Below are positions 1 to 6,623 of a DNA stretch of 8,286 bases, in pieces. The first letter of the stretch is position 1. Every line of letters starts with the position of its first letter. A model generated the notes under the pieces. It saw nothing but the letters and a program-made list of their open reading frames with translations, was not told where the DNA came from and searched no databases. This DNA is from Thermomicrobiaceae bacterium (lineage in GTDB: Bacteria; Chloroflexota; Chloroflexia; Thermomicrobiales; Thermomicrobiaceae), in NCBI GenBank assembly GCA_025966355.1, contig JAICWZ010000066.1, positions 1-8,286 of the forward strand, given 5' to 3'. The position numbers and the translations under genes were made by a program.

Positions 1-864
1 GAGAAGGGCGGCAATACCTACGTCTGCTGGTGGCCGGCCGGGCACGGCGCGATTTCGGTCGAAGACGCGCTGGCGCAATCGTGTGACGTCTTCTTCTACA
101 ACGTCGGTGCACCAGGACAGAAGCTCGCGGGTACCGATACCACCCTGCATTACTTCATTCCCGGCGATCCATCCCCGCACAATTTCGAAGGTCTTGGGAT
201 CGACTTAATCGACAAGTATCTGCGCAATTCGTTCGGATTCGGGCAGCCGACCGGGATCGAGCTGGCAGGCGAATCCTCCGGCGTCGTGCCGGATGCCAAG
301 TGGCTTTTCCAATCCCCTTTGCACGAATACTGGTCCGTCGGCGATACTATCAATGTCTCGATCGGGCAAGGGCATGTCTCGTGCACCCCGTTGCAATTGG
401 TGTGTGCGCAGGCGACGATTGCCAACAGTGGAACCTACTACCGGCCGCGCCTGGTCAAAGAGTTGCGCGATGCCAGTGGCGGGATCTATCGTACGTATAC
501 GGGCGAAAAGCTCTGGTCGGCGGCGGTCGACGACGCGCACGTTCAGACGGTACGCGCAGGCATGCGCAAGACCGTCACCGAAGGCACCGCGATGGGGAAG
601 TTCGTGCTCACCGGAAACGATATCGCCATCGCGGGCAAGACGGGGACAGCCGAGTTCGGTCAATCGATCGATGGGAAATACAAGCATTCGCACGCCTGGT
701 TTACGGCATTCGCGCCGTTTGATGATCCGGAGATCGCGGTCGTGGTGTTGATCGAGAGCGGCGGCGAAGGGGCGACGTACGCGGTGCCGGTGGCCGATGC
801 CATTCTGGCCGCGCATTTTGGTAAGACTCCAGCGCCACCGGCGACACCACCGCCGACGGCGTAA
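1..864 (+). CDS. mrdA: Penicillin-binding protein 2 (peptidoglycan D,D-transpeptidase), C-terminal part
   Basis: This is the last 287 residues of a class B penicillin-binding protein, open at the left window edge. It would cross-link peptidoglycan during cell elongation, anchored in the membrane by an N-terminal helix that lies outside the window. Visible transpeptidase motifs are the second active-site motif SCD (residues 27-29 of the fragment, in QSCDVFFYNVG), the IGQG segment (121-124) and the KTGT box (213-216, in AGKTGTAEFG). The catalytic SxxK serine lies upstream of the window. The spacing, the SCD form and the sequence FGFGQPTGIEL are typical of PBP2/MrdA rather than FtsI. The protein ends in a short proline-rich tail (KTPAPPATPPPTA). 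A min operon follows 86 bp downstream, matching the usual mre-mrdA-rodA-min shape and division neighbourhood, although no rodA lies between them here. Family assignment is secure; the MrdA subgroup is very likely. Confidence 0.93.
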   Translation, partial: EKGGNTYVCWWPAGHGAISVEDALAQSCDVFFYNVGAPGQKLAGTDTTLHYFIPGDPSPHNFEGLGIDLIDKYLRNSFGFGQPTGIELAGESSGVVPDAKWLFQSPLHEYWSVGDTINVSIGQGHVSCTPLQLVCAQATIANSGTYYRPRLVKELRDASGGIYRTYTGEKLWSAAVDDAHVQTVRAGMRKTVTEGTAMGKFVLTGNDIAIAGKTGTAEFGQSIDGKYKHSHAWFTAFAPFDDPEIAVVVLIESGGEGATYAVPVADAILAAHFGKTPAPPATPPPTA

Positions 865-931
865 AAACGCGGCGTAACGCAGCAAGTTCGGTCCGGTGCG
901 ACATTTGTGGTCGGGTGAGTAGAGTCCGGTT

Positions 932-940
932 GGAAAGGAG
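932..940 (+). promoter_or_regulatory. Ribosome binding site that sets the minC start
   Basis: GGAAAGGAG ends 10 nt before ATG 951. It lies downstream of the alternative in-frame GTG at 915, so it can serve only the ATG. This favours the shorter MinC starting MAERYQG. No comparable purine-rich run precedes GTG 915. Confidence 0.6.
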
Positions 941-950
941 CGCCAGTCCG

Positions 951-1676
951 ATGGCTGAGCGGTATCAGGGAGCGGATGACCAGGTTCGTGTCCGTGGCAC
1001 GCGCGATGGCCTGGTGCTGCGCTTGCCTGCCGAGGCTCCTTTGCCGGTTCTGTTGGGTATGGTTCGCGGCAGCATCGATGGTGGTGGTGAGTTTTTTCAG
1101 CAGTCCGAACTGGTTATTGACTATGGGACGCGTGCGCCGAACGTGGAAGAGATCGTCGCCTTGCGGGCCTTGCTCGAGGAGCGGGGTGTGCGACTGCGCA
1201 CCGTCATCTCCAATGTGCCGCGTCATGGCGAACTTCTGCGCTCCTGGGGGTATCAACCGCTCCGGATCGTTTCACATGTTGAGGATGGAGCGGACGTGAG
1301 CCAGCAGCCGGCCGGTGACGCCGAACAATCAGCGCTCTACGTGCGGCGTACGTTGCGCTCCGGGGCGTCGGTGCGGGCCGATGGCGATGTCGTCGTGCTC
1401 GGCGATATCAATGCCGGTGCCGAAGTACTGGCGGCCGGCGATGTCATCGTCTGGGGTGCGATTCGTGGAACCGTCCATGCGGGCATTGACGGCGATTTTG
1501 GAGCGATCATTACGGCGCTCCGTCTGACGCCGACGCAGCTTCGCATCGCAACGATCTTTGCGCGACCGCCGGACCAGCGCGATCTGGGTCCGGATATCCC
1601 GATGGTTGCCCGCGTCCACAACGGCGAGATCATCGTTGAACCGTGGCGGCCGGAACGGCGTGGAGCACGAGCGTAG
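951..1676 (+). CDS. minC: Septum site-determining protein MinC
   Basis: A 241-residue inhibitor of FtsZ ring assembly, recruited to the membrane by MinD. The N-terminal domain (about residues 11-105) would act on FtsZ. A short polar linker (about 106-128) leads to the C-terminal right-handed beta-helix (about 129-232), which dimerises and binds MinD. The C-terminal domain is diagnostic: RSG at 136-138, then GDINAGAEV (151-159) and DVIVWGAIRGTVHAG (164-178), followed by the conserved alternation ending near PTQLRIA. I chose ATG 951 because a strong AAAGGAG stands just upstream. A GTG at 915 in the same frame would add 12 residues (VSRVRLERSASP) that do not resemble the family start. It is first in a minC-minD-minE run, with minD starting 63 bp later. 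No convincing promoter is visible in the 86 bp after mrdA, so co-transcription with the upstream shape genes is plausible. Confidence 0.93.
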   Translation: MAERYQGADDQVRVRGTRDGLVLRLPAEAPLPVLLGMVRGSIDGGGEFFQQSELVIDYGTRAPNVEEIVALRALLEERGVRLRTVISNVPRHGELLRSWGYQPLRIVSHVEDGADVSQQPAGDAEQSALYVRRTLRSGASVRADGDVVVLGDINAGAEVLAAGDVIVWGAIRGTVHAGIDGDFGAIITALRLTPTQLRIATIFARPPDQRDLGPDIPMVARVHNGEIIVEPWRPERRGARA

Positions 1677-1705
1677 CACACACACTTAAGACGTATTGGC
1701 CCGAT

Positions 1706-1717
1706 GCGCCGCGGCGC
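1706..1717. repeat. Perfect 12-bp GC palindrome in the minC-minD gap
   Basis: GCGCCGCGGCGC reads identically on both strands and sits in the 63-bp gap, 22 bp before the minD start. As RNA it could fold only into a short stem with a 4-nt loop, and no U-run follows, so it is not a standard terminator. It may be chance in GC-rich DNA or a minor structural or processing element. A CA run (CACACACAC, from 1676) lies just upstream of it. Confidence 0.35.
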
Positions 1718-1739
1718 GACCAGGCATTGAGGTAGGGAC

Positions 1740-2600
1740 ATGGGAGAAGAGCGACAGCAGAGTACGCTCGGCCGGATTGTTACGGTGACGTCCGGCAAGG
1801 GCGGAGTCGGGAAGACGACGACGACCGCCAATAGCGGGGCGGCGCTGGCCGCGCTCGGCCGCTCAGTCGTCTTGATCGACGCCGATATCGGCTTGCGCAA
1901 TCTCGATATCGTGCTCGGACTTGAGAACCGGATCGTCTACGATCTGGTCGATATCGTTGAGGGCACCTGCAAGCTGCGTCAGGCGATGATTCGGGATAAG
2001 CGGCTCAACAGCCTCTATCTCATTCCGGCGGCGCAGACGCGCGAAAAAGACGCGGTGTCGCCGCAGCAGATGCGGACACTCTGCGAGGAGCTCCGCCGTC
2101 AGTTTGACTACACGCTGATCGATTCGCCGGCCGGTATCGAGCAGGGCTTTCGCAACTCCATCGCCGGTGCCGATGATGTCGTGGTCGTCACCAATCCGGA
2201 AGTCTCGTCGGTGCGTGACGCCGATCGGATCGTCGGACTGGTCGAATCATCCGAACTGCCGACGCCGAAGCTAATCATCAACCGGCTCGATCCGGCGCTC
2301 GTGCGACGCGGCGACATGATGAGCGTCGATGATGTGACCGACATTCTGGCGATTCCGCTGCTCGGCGTCGTGCCGAACGACGAAACGATCGTCACCTCGA
2401 CGAATCGCGGCGAGCCGGCCTCGCTGGACATGGAATCGCGCGCTGGCCAGGCATTCCGTAACATCGCCGCCCGTCTCAACGGGGCTGATGTGCCGCTCAT
2501 GGTTCTGGAAGAGCCGGATGGCGCCTGGCACAAGTTCTTGCGTTCGATCGGGCTCCGCGGCAACCGCTCCGCGCCGGTTCAAGGGAAAGGTGCGAGCTAA
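1740..2600 (+). CDS. minD: Septum site-determining protein MinD (membrane ATPase)
   Basis: A 286-residue ParA/MinD-family ATPase. On ATP binding it dimerises, attaches to the membrane and recruits MinC; MinE stimulates hydrolysis and release. The deviant Walker A is KGGVGKTT (residues 20-27), with signature Lys20 and Lys25. DADIGLRNLD (47-56) and the Walker B/switch II segment LIDSPAGIE (126-134) are characteristic of MinD and separate it from ParA and Soj. TNPEVSSVRDADR (151-163) also matches the family. The C-terminal segment around residues 262-272 (AWHKFLRSIGL) has alternating hydrophobic and basic residues and is the likely amphipathic membrane-targeting helix, followed by a 14-residue polar tail. 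ATG 1740 is preceded by GAGG (1729-1732) at 7 nt. minE starts 2 nt after the stop, so the two are almost certainly translationally coupled. Confidence 0.96.
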   Translation: MGEERQQSTLGRIVTVTSGKGGVGKTTTTANSGAALAALGRSVVLIDADIGLRNLDIVLGLENRIVYDLVDIVEGTCKLRQAMIRDKRLNSLYLIPAAQTREKDAVSPQQMRTLCEELRRQFDYTLIDSPAGIEQGFRNSIAGADDVVVVTNPEVSSVRDADRIVGLVESSELPTPKLIINRLDPALVRRGDMMSVDDVTDILAIPLLGVVPNDETIVTSTNRGEPASLDMESRAGQAFRNIAARLNGADVPLMVLEEPDGAWHKFLRSIGLRGNRSAPVQGKGAS

Positions 2601-2602
2601 CG

Positions 2603-2881
2603 ATGGGATTCCTCGATACGCTTCTCGGCCGCAGCTCGACGCGGCGAGCCCCGTCCAGCGCAAACGTTGCCAAACAGCGACTCGTCGAAGTGCTCGTGCA
2701 GGATCATGTCAAGATCACGCCCGAGGTGATGGACGCCATTCGCAACGACATTCTCAAGATCCTGTCCAAGCATCTCGATGTCGACGCCGAGCAGTTGCAG
2801 ATCAACCTGACGCGCACCGAGCGGGGGGATAACTTCACTGCCAACGTGCCGGTGCGGCGTGGCGCCGGGTCGAGGCGCTAA
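2603..2881 (+). CDS. minE: Cell division topological specificity factor MinE
   Basis: A 92-residue MinE of normal length. It drives MinD ATP hydrolysis and creates the pole-to-pole pattern that keeps MinCD off mid-cell. The N-terminus MGFLDTLLGR matches the membrane-binding helix of the family. The anti-MinCD segment lies around residues 20-36 (ANVAKQRLVEVLVQDHV). The C-terminal dimerisation domain follows from about 37 to 85, with the typical EVMDAIRNDILKIL helix and a final strand around LQINLTR. It starts 2 nt after the minD stop. AAGGGAAAGG (2581-2590), inside the end of minD, could serve as its ribosome binding site. Its stop codon is only 3 nt from the start of the epimerase gene, so the Min operon appears to run into propionate-metabolism genes. 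Confidence 0.95.
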   Translation: MGFLDTLLGRSSTRRAPSSANVAKQRLVEVLVQDHVKITPEVMDAIRNDILKILSKHLDVDAEQLQINLTRTERGDNFTANVPVRRGAGSRR

Positions 2882-2884
2882 ACG

Positions 2885-3304
2885 TTGACGCCGGCTGACC
2901 CGGTGCCTTCCGATCGAACACTGCATCATGTCGGGCTGGTCGTGCGTGACTTGCGGCAGGCTGTGGAACGCTATCGCCGACTCGGATTTGGCGAGCCAGT
3001 TGAGATTGACTTGCCCGACCAGCAGGTGCGCGTGGCGACCTTCACCACCGGTACGGGCTTCCTCGAACTGATTTCTCCGACCACGGCGGATAGCGGTGTG
3101 GCACGCTTTCTGGAGGCGCGTGGCGACGGGATGCACCACATGGCGTTCGCGGTACCTGACCTGGAGCTGGCGTTGCGCCAGCTGGAGCGCGCCGGAGTTG
3201 AATTGATCGATCAGCATCCGCGGATCGGTGCGCACGGCTGGAAGGTCGCCTTCATTCATCCGCGCTCGTGCGGCGGCGTGCTGACCGAACTGGTCGAGGG
3301 CTGA
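2885..3304 (+). CDS. mce: Methylmalonyl-CoA epimerase (VOC superfamily)
   Basis: A 139-residue glyoxalase-fold metalloenzyme that interconverts (S)- and (R)-methylmalonyl-CoA, supplying the R form to the mutase encoded next. Two VOC modules are visible, beginning LHHVGLVV (13-20) and MHHMAFAV (83-90). By alignment from memory with characterised epimerases, the metal ligands are His15, Glu61 (in FLELISP; Gln or Glu in the family), His85 and Glu135 (in GGVLTELVE). The block [16 protein letters not shown] is typical of this family rather than of other VOC enzymes. I use TTG 2885: GAGG (2872-2875) precedes it by 9 nt and it begins 3 nt after minE. An in-frame GTG at 2903 is the alternative and would give a 133-residue protein. 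The mutase gene follows within 26 bp and forms a functional pair with it. Confidence 0.9.
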   Translation: MTPADPVPSDRTLHHVGLVVRDLRQAVERYRRLGFGEPVEIDLPDQQVRVATFTTGTGFLELISPTTADSGVARFLEARGDGMHHMAFAVPDLELALRQLERAGVELIDQHPRIGAHGWKVAFIHPRSCGGVLTELVEG

Positions 3305-3329
3305 CGAACGCCGCGAAAGGTTGCTGAGC

Positions 3330-4904
3330 GTGACGAGCCGAGCTACTCCCCAAGTTGCCACCACCTCGGACATCGAGATCGAGCCGGTCTATCGCGCGAC
3401 GGAGCGACAGCCCGAGCCGGACCCCGGTCAGTTCCCGTATACGCGCGGCATTTACCCGACGATGTATCGCGGGCGGCGCTGGACGATGCGCCAGTACGCC
3501 GGTTTCTCTTCGGCCGAAGAGAGCAACGAGCGCTATCGCTTGCTGCTCGCACGCGGCCAGACCGGCCTGAGCGTCGCCTTCGACCTGCCGACCCAGCTCG
3601 GTCATGACTCGGACGAGGAAATCGCGCGGGCCGAGGTTGGCCGCGTCGGCGTCGCCATCAGCACGCTCGACGACATGCGCACGCTGATGAACCAGATCGA
3701 TCAGTCGCAGGTCACGACCTCCATGACAATCAACGCACCGGCCGCCCTGCTTCTCCTGATGTATCAAATCGTGGCCGAAGAAAAAGGGATCGATGCGTCC
3801 ACGCTCGGCGGCACGATCCAGAACGACATCCTCAAGGAATATGCGGCACGTGGGACGTACATCTTCCCACCGCGACCCTCGATGCGTCTGGTGACGGACA
3901 CCTTCGCCTATTGCCGTGATGCCTTGCCGCGCTGGAACGTCATCAGCGTCAGCGGCTATCACATTCGCGAGGCGGGTTCGAGCGCGGTGCAGGAGATCGC
4001 CTTCACCCTTTCGAATGCAATCGCCTATGTCGAAGCGGCGCTGGCGGCCGGGTTGGCGGTCGATGACTTCGCGCCCCGCCTCAGCTTCTTCTTCAACGCC
4101 CAGAGCAACTTCTTCGAAGAAGTGAGTAAGTTCCGGGCGGCGCGTCGCATGTGGGCCAAGATCATGAAGGAACGCTACGGTGCGACGGATCCGAAGTCGC
4201 TGACGATGCGCTTCCATACGCAGACAGCCGGCTGCTCGCTGACGGCACAACAGCCGTTGAACAACGTCGTTCGCGTCGCCTATCAGGCGCTGAGCGCGGT
4301 GTTGGGCGGCACCCAGAGCCTGCATACCAATGGCTTCGACGAGGCACTCGGCCTGCCGACCGAGAATGCCGCGACACTGGCACTGCGTACCCAGCAGATT
4401 ATCAGCGAGGAAACGGGCGCGGCTGATACCGCCGATCCGCTGGCCGGCTCTTATTTCGTCGAGGCGCTGACCGATGAACTGGAACAGCGCGCCTGGCAGC
4501 TGATGGATGAGGTCGAGGAGCACGGCGGTGCGGTGGCGGCCATCGAAGCGGGTTTCGTGCAGCAACGAATCGCCGACAGCGCCTACAGCTGGGAACTCGA
4601 TTTGATGAGCGGCGAGCGCGTCGTCGTCGGCGTCAACAAATACCAGGCGACCGAAGAAACGGGCGTCCCGATCCTGCGTATCGACGAAGACGCAGTGCGG
4701 CAACAGATCGAACGCGTCGCCGCCTATCGCGCCCGCCAGGATCGCGCGGCCGTCGATTCAGCCCTCGCCGCTGTCGAACGTGCCGCCAACGGCACCGACA
4801 ACCTGTTAGTCGTGATGAAAGACGCGCTGCTTGCCGGCGCTACCCTCGGTGAAATCTGTAATCGGTTGCGCGCCGTCTGGGGTGAATACCGACCGACGGC
4901 GTAG
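3330..4904 (+). CDS. mcmA1: Methylmalonyl-CoA mutase, catalytic large subunit (no B12-binding domain)
   Basis: A 524-residue TIM-barrel domain of an adenosylcobalamin-dependent acyl-CoA mutase, converting (R)-methylmalonyl-CoA to succinyl-CoA. The N-terminal block [20 protein letters not shown] (37-56) and [17 protein letters not shown] are family hallmarks. Tyr56 (in RQYAGF) and Arg174 (in AARGTY) match the residues that read the carboxylate in methylmalonyl-CoA mutase; isobutyryl-CoA mutase has Phe and Gln there. His211 (in GYHIREAG) corresponds to the active-site His. The protein ends where the barrel domain ends, and there is no DxHxxG/SxL/GG cobalamin module, so a separate small subunit must exist outside the window. 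GTG 3330 is chosen because AAAGG (3316-3320) precedes it by 9 nt; the in-frame TTG 3321 directly abuts that site. It follows mce by 25 nt, suggesting one operon. Confidence 0.92.
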   Translation: MTSRATPQVATTSDIEIEPVYRATERQPEPDPGQFPYTRGIYPTMYRGRRWTMRQYAGFSSAEESNERYRLLLARGQTGLSVAFDLPTQLGHDSDEEIARAEVGRVGVAISTLDDMRTLMNQIDQSQVTTSMTINAPAALLLLMYQIVAEEKGIDASTLGGTIQNDILKEYAARGTYIFPPRPSMRLVTDTFAYCRDALPRWNVISVSGYHIREAGSSAVQEIAFTLSNAIAYVEAALAAGLAVDDFAPRLSFFFNAQSNFFEEVSKFRAARRMWAKIMKERYGATDPKSLTMRFHTQTAGCSLTAQQPLNNVVRVAYQALSAVLGGTQSLHTNGFDEALGLPTENAATLALRTQQIISEETGAADTADPLAGSYFVEALTDELEQRAWQLMDEVEEHGGAVAAIEAGFVQQRIADSAYSWELDLMSGERVVVGVNKYQATEETGVPILRIDEDAVRQQIERVAAYRARQDRAAVDSALAAVERAANGTDNLLVVMKDALLAGATLGEICNRLRAVWGEYRPTA

Positions 4905-4927
4905 CGACCCAGACCCCGCTCAGTACA

Positions 4928-4956
4928 TTGACTCGCCATCGCTAAACATGTACAGT
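4928..4956 (+). promoter_or_regulatory. Sigma70-type promoter of the yefM-yoeB module
   Basis: TTGACT (4928-4933) is a 5/6 match to the -35 consensus. After exactly 17 bp, TACAGT (4951-4956) matches the -10 box at 4 of 6 positions (T, A, A and T). It lies 38 bp before the antitoxin ATG in a locally AT-richer stretch. The -10 box overlaps the first TGTACA operator core, as expected of an autorepressed toxin-antitoxin promoter. No start-site data are available, so this is sequence reading only. Confidence 0.65.
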
Positions 4957-4968
4957 AATCCTGTACAG
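4949..4968 (+). promoter_or_regulatory. YefM-type operator: two TGTACA cores
   Basis: Two copies of TGTACAG lie at 4949-4955 and 4962-4968. Each contains the self-complementary core TGTACA, and the centres are 13 bp apart. The second copy is the better palindrome (CTGTACAG, with outer AA/TT pairs at 4957-4958 and 4971-4972). The E. coli yefM-yoeB operator is known to carry two inverted repeats with the same TGTACA core about one helical turn apart, bound by YefM and the YefM-YoeB complex. The first core overlaps the -10 box. A related AGTACA occurs at 4922-4927, just before the -35 box, and may be a degenerate third site. Confidence 0.75.
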
Positions 4969-4993
4969 TTTTCCGAATCCATGGAGGCTTGAG

Positions 4994-5275
4994 ATGGTCA
5001 CGAAAAGCTATACCGAAGCTCGTGCCCATTTGGCGGAGCTTCTCGATCACGTCACGACGAATCGGGAACCTGTTCTCATTACCCGGCGGGGTGCTGAAAC
5101 GGTCGCGGTCATCGCGGCAGATGAACTCGACGGGCTGTTGGAGACGGTGCATCTTCTGCGGTCGCGAACGAATGCTGAGCGATTGTTAACCGCTCTCGCT
5201 CGCGCGAAGGCGCGTGTAGACAGTCCCTCGACCCTTGATGAACTGAAGGCGGAACTGGGACTCGATGACGCGTGA
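4994..5275 (+). CDS. yefM: Antitoxin of type II toxin-antitoxin system, Phd/YefM family
   Basis: A 93-residue antitoxin that would bind and neutralise the YoeB-like toxin encoded next and repress their shared promoter. The N-terminal Phd/YefM DNA-binding fold is clear: SYTEARAHLAELLDHVTTN (residues 5-23), then EPVLITRRGAETVAVI (25-40) and the AADEL turn, continuing into the LLETVHLLRSRTNAERLL helix (48-65). The acidic C-terminal part (about 66-93) is the expected toxin-wrapping, protease-sensitive segment. ATG 4994 has an excellent GGAGG (4983-4987) at 6 nt. The gene overlaps the toxin start by 11 bp, the usual translational coupling. It carries its own promoter and operator and interrupts the propionate-metabolism genes, so it is probably a mobile accessory insertion. 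No flanking repeats were found. Confidence 0.93.
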   Translation: MVTKSYTEARAHLAELLDHVTTNREPVLITRRGAETVAVIAADELDGLLETVHLLRSRTNAERLLTALARAKARVDSPSTLDELKAELGLDDA

Positions 5276-5540
5276 TGAGCGCGATTGCGTCTTCGTCGAC
5301 CAATTTCGTGAAGATCTTGAATATTGGGTCCGTGCCGATCGCAAGACGGCGCTGCGCGTTCTCAGACTGATCGAGGAAATTCTCCGCGAACCGTACTCCG
5401 GGATCGGCAAACCCGAACCACTGAAATATCTTGATCCCGGCCTTTGGTCGCGTCGAATCACCCAGGAACATCGCCTGGTCTATCTCGTCGAACGCGATCG
5501 AATCAGCTTCCTCCAGGCTCGCTTCCACTACGATCTATAA
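5265..5540 (+). CDS. yoeB: YoeB-family mRNA interferase toxin (RelE superfamily)
   Basis: A 91-residue ribosome-dependent mRNA endonuclease toxin. The sequence GKPEPLKY (48-55), WSRRITQEHRLVYLV (61-75) and the C-terminal ARFHYDL (85-91) are nearly diagnostic of YoeB. The catalytic set is intact: Glu51, Arg70, His88 and Tyr89, matching E. coli YoeB Glu46, Arg65, His83 and Tyr84. LEYWVRADRKTALRVLRLIEEI (18-39) covers the family's helical region. Nothing indicates inactivation. ATG 5265 lies inside the 3' end of the antitoxin gene (11-bp overlap), so translation should be coupled. The N-terminus has a few extra residues (MTRDERD) compared with E. coli YoeB. The 3' end overlaps the convergent isomerase gene by 38 bp. 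Confidence 0.95.
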   Translation: MTRDERDCVFVDQFREDLEYWVRADRKTALRVLRLIEEILREPYSGIGKPEPLKYLDPGLWSRRITQEHRLVYLVERDRISFLQARFHYDL

Positions 5541-6609
5541 GATCGCGTGTAAACGTTTCATTGCCTGACCCGAGAGCGGCCAACCTTGGCTTCGTCCGAA
5601 ACTCAGCGAGATCTTTCGCGCCGGTGGCGAACAGGACGGTGCGCAGCACGTCGATGAGCGCTTCGGCGAAGGCGTTGCAGGCATCCTCGCCACCGGCGGC
5701 GGCACGGAGGAAGGGTCCGGCGATACCGGCGAGATCGGCTCCGAGTGCCAGTGCCTTGGCGACATCCATGCCGTCGCGGATGCCCCCGCTGGCGAGGAGC
5801 GTGGCTTCGGGCGCCGACTGGCGTGCCAGCACGAGGGCGTCGGCGGTTGGAAGGCCCCAATCGGTGAAGGCGGCGGCGACCTGCTGCCTCACTGGATCGG
5901 TCATGCGATAACGCTCAACCTCGCTCCAGGACGTGCCACCGGCGCCGGCGACATCGATGGCGGCAACTCCCGCGTCGAGCAGGGCGCCCGCATCGTCGGG
6001 TGCGATGCCCCAGCCGACCTCCTTGGCGATCACCGGCACCTCGATCTGGCGGCAGAGCGTTCGAATTCTGCCGAGCAGACCGGCGAAATTGGTGTCCCCT
6101 TCCGGTTGCAGCGCCTCTTGCAGCGCGTTCAGGTGCAGCACCAGCGCGTCGGCGTGCAGCATGTCGACGAGCTTGCGGCAGTGATCGACGGTTACACCGC
6201 GATTGAGCTGGATCGCTCCGAGATTGGCGAAAATGAGGACGTCAGGCGCGAAGGGGCGCACGTCGAAGGTCGGCAGTACCTCCGGCTGTTCGAGCAGCAC
6301 GCGCGCCGATCCGAGGCCGAGTGCCAGGCCGAAGCGCTGCGCGGTCCAGGCGAGGCGCGTATTGATGATTTGCGCCTCGCTCACCCCGCCGGTCATACAG
6401 GAGATCAGGAGCGGCGCAGCGAGTCGATGCCCAAAGAGTTCGGTGGCGACACTCACATCTCCGAAGTTCAGATCGGGCAGCGCATGCGGAATGAAGCGGT
6501 AGCGTTCGAAGCCGGAGCGAATACCCTTGGCGGCGACATCCTCTTCCAGATTGATACGCAGATGCTCGGATTTGCGCTTTGGCGTCACCGGCGCCGCTGG
6601 ATTGTCCAA
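5503..6609 (-). CDS. fni: Type 2 isopentenyl-diphosphate delta-isomerase (FMN-dependent)
   Basis: A 368-residue cytosolic flavoenzyme that interconverts isopentenyl and dimethylallyl diphosphate using FMN, reduced nicotinamide cofactor and Mg2+, feeding isoprenoid synthesis. With the TTG start, motifs in order are RKSEH (12-16), SCMTGG (70-75), GLGSAR (98-103), FANLGA (127-132), LHLNALQEALQPEGD (158-172, with the catalytic Gln and the Mg-binding Glu region), AKEVGWG (195-201), AGAGGTSW (221-228) and SGGIRDG (274-280, FMN phosphate binding). I prefer TTG 6609, preceded by GGGGGGAA at about 8 nt and giving a family-like N-terminus. The longer alternative from ATG 6660 or 6657 adds 17 or 16 unusual residues, has only TTAGG almost touching the ATG, and would give 385 residues. 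The last ~12 codons overlap yoeB in antisense. It is divergent from the carboxylase gene and metabolically unrelated to its neighbours. Confidence 0.93.
   Translation of the reverse strand: MDNPAAPVTPKRKSEHLRINLEEDVAAKGIRSGFERYRFIPHALPDLNFGDVSVATELFGHRLAAPLLISCMTGGVSEAQIINTRLAWTAQRFGLALGLGSARVLLEQPEVLPTFDVRPFAPDVLIFANLGAIQLNRGVTVDHCRKLVDMLHADALVLHLNALQEALQPEGDTNFAGLLGRIRTLCRQIEVPVIAKEVGWGIAPDDAGALLDAGVAAIDVAGAGGTSWSEVERYRMTDPVRQQVAAAFTDWGLPTADALVLARQSAPEATLLASGGIRDGMDVAKALALGADLAGIAGPFLRAAAGGEDACNAFAEALIDVLRTVLFATGAKDLAEFRTKPRLAALGSGNETFTRDLIDRSGSEPGGS
5531..5545. repeat. Perfect inverted repeat across the toxin stop codon
   Basis: CGATCT and AGATCG pair perfectly around the loop ATA and span the yoeB TAA (5538-5540). 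The 6-bp stem is moderately stable and has no T-run on either side, so it does not meet the usual criteria for an intrinsic terminator. It lies inside the last codons of the convergent isomerase gene and could slow or end transcription from either side. An 8-bp palindrome, AAACGTTT, follows at 5551-5558. Confidence 0.35.
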
Positions 6610-6615
6610 GACTTG

Positions 6616-6623
6616 TTCCCCCC
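6616..6623 (-). promoter_or_regulatory. Possible ribosome binding site for the TTG start of fni
   Basis: On the minus strand GGGGGGAA precedes TTG 6609 by about 8 nt. It is purine-rich and well placed but is not a perfect AGGAGG, so it supports the shorter isomerase without proving it. If the ATG at 6660 is used instead, this run is coding. Confidence 0.4.

Noticed and set aside
865..950. Promoter for the min operon in the mrdA-minC gap
   Set aside because: I found no paired -35 and -10 boxes with normal spacing here; only the ribosome binding site before minC is convincing.
2597..3373. A 258-codon minus-strand open frame across minE and mce
   Set aside because: Both plus-strand genes are certain by motif, and the minus-strand product has no recognisable family or plausible ribosome site.
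3252..4703. A 483-codon open frame on the minus strand opposite the mutase gene
   Set aside because: It is antisense to a clearly coding mutase with intact family motifs. The translation is rich in Arg, His, Gln and Ala with no recognisable domain, which is typical of shadow frames in GC-rich DNA.
5531..5558. Possible bidirectional terminator between yoeB and fni
   Set aside because: The hairpin CGATCT/AGATCG is perfect but short and has no T-run on either side. It also lies inside fni coding sequence, so I list it only as an inverted repeat.
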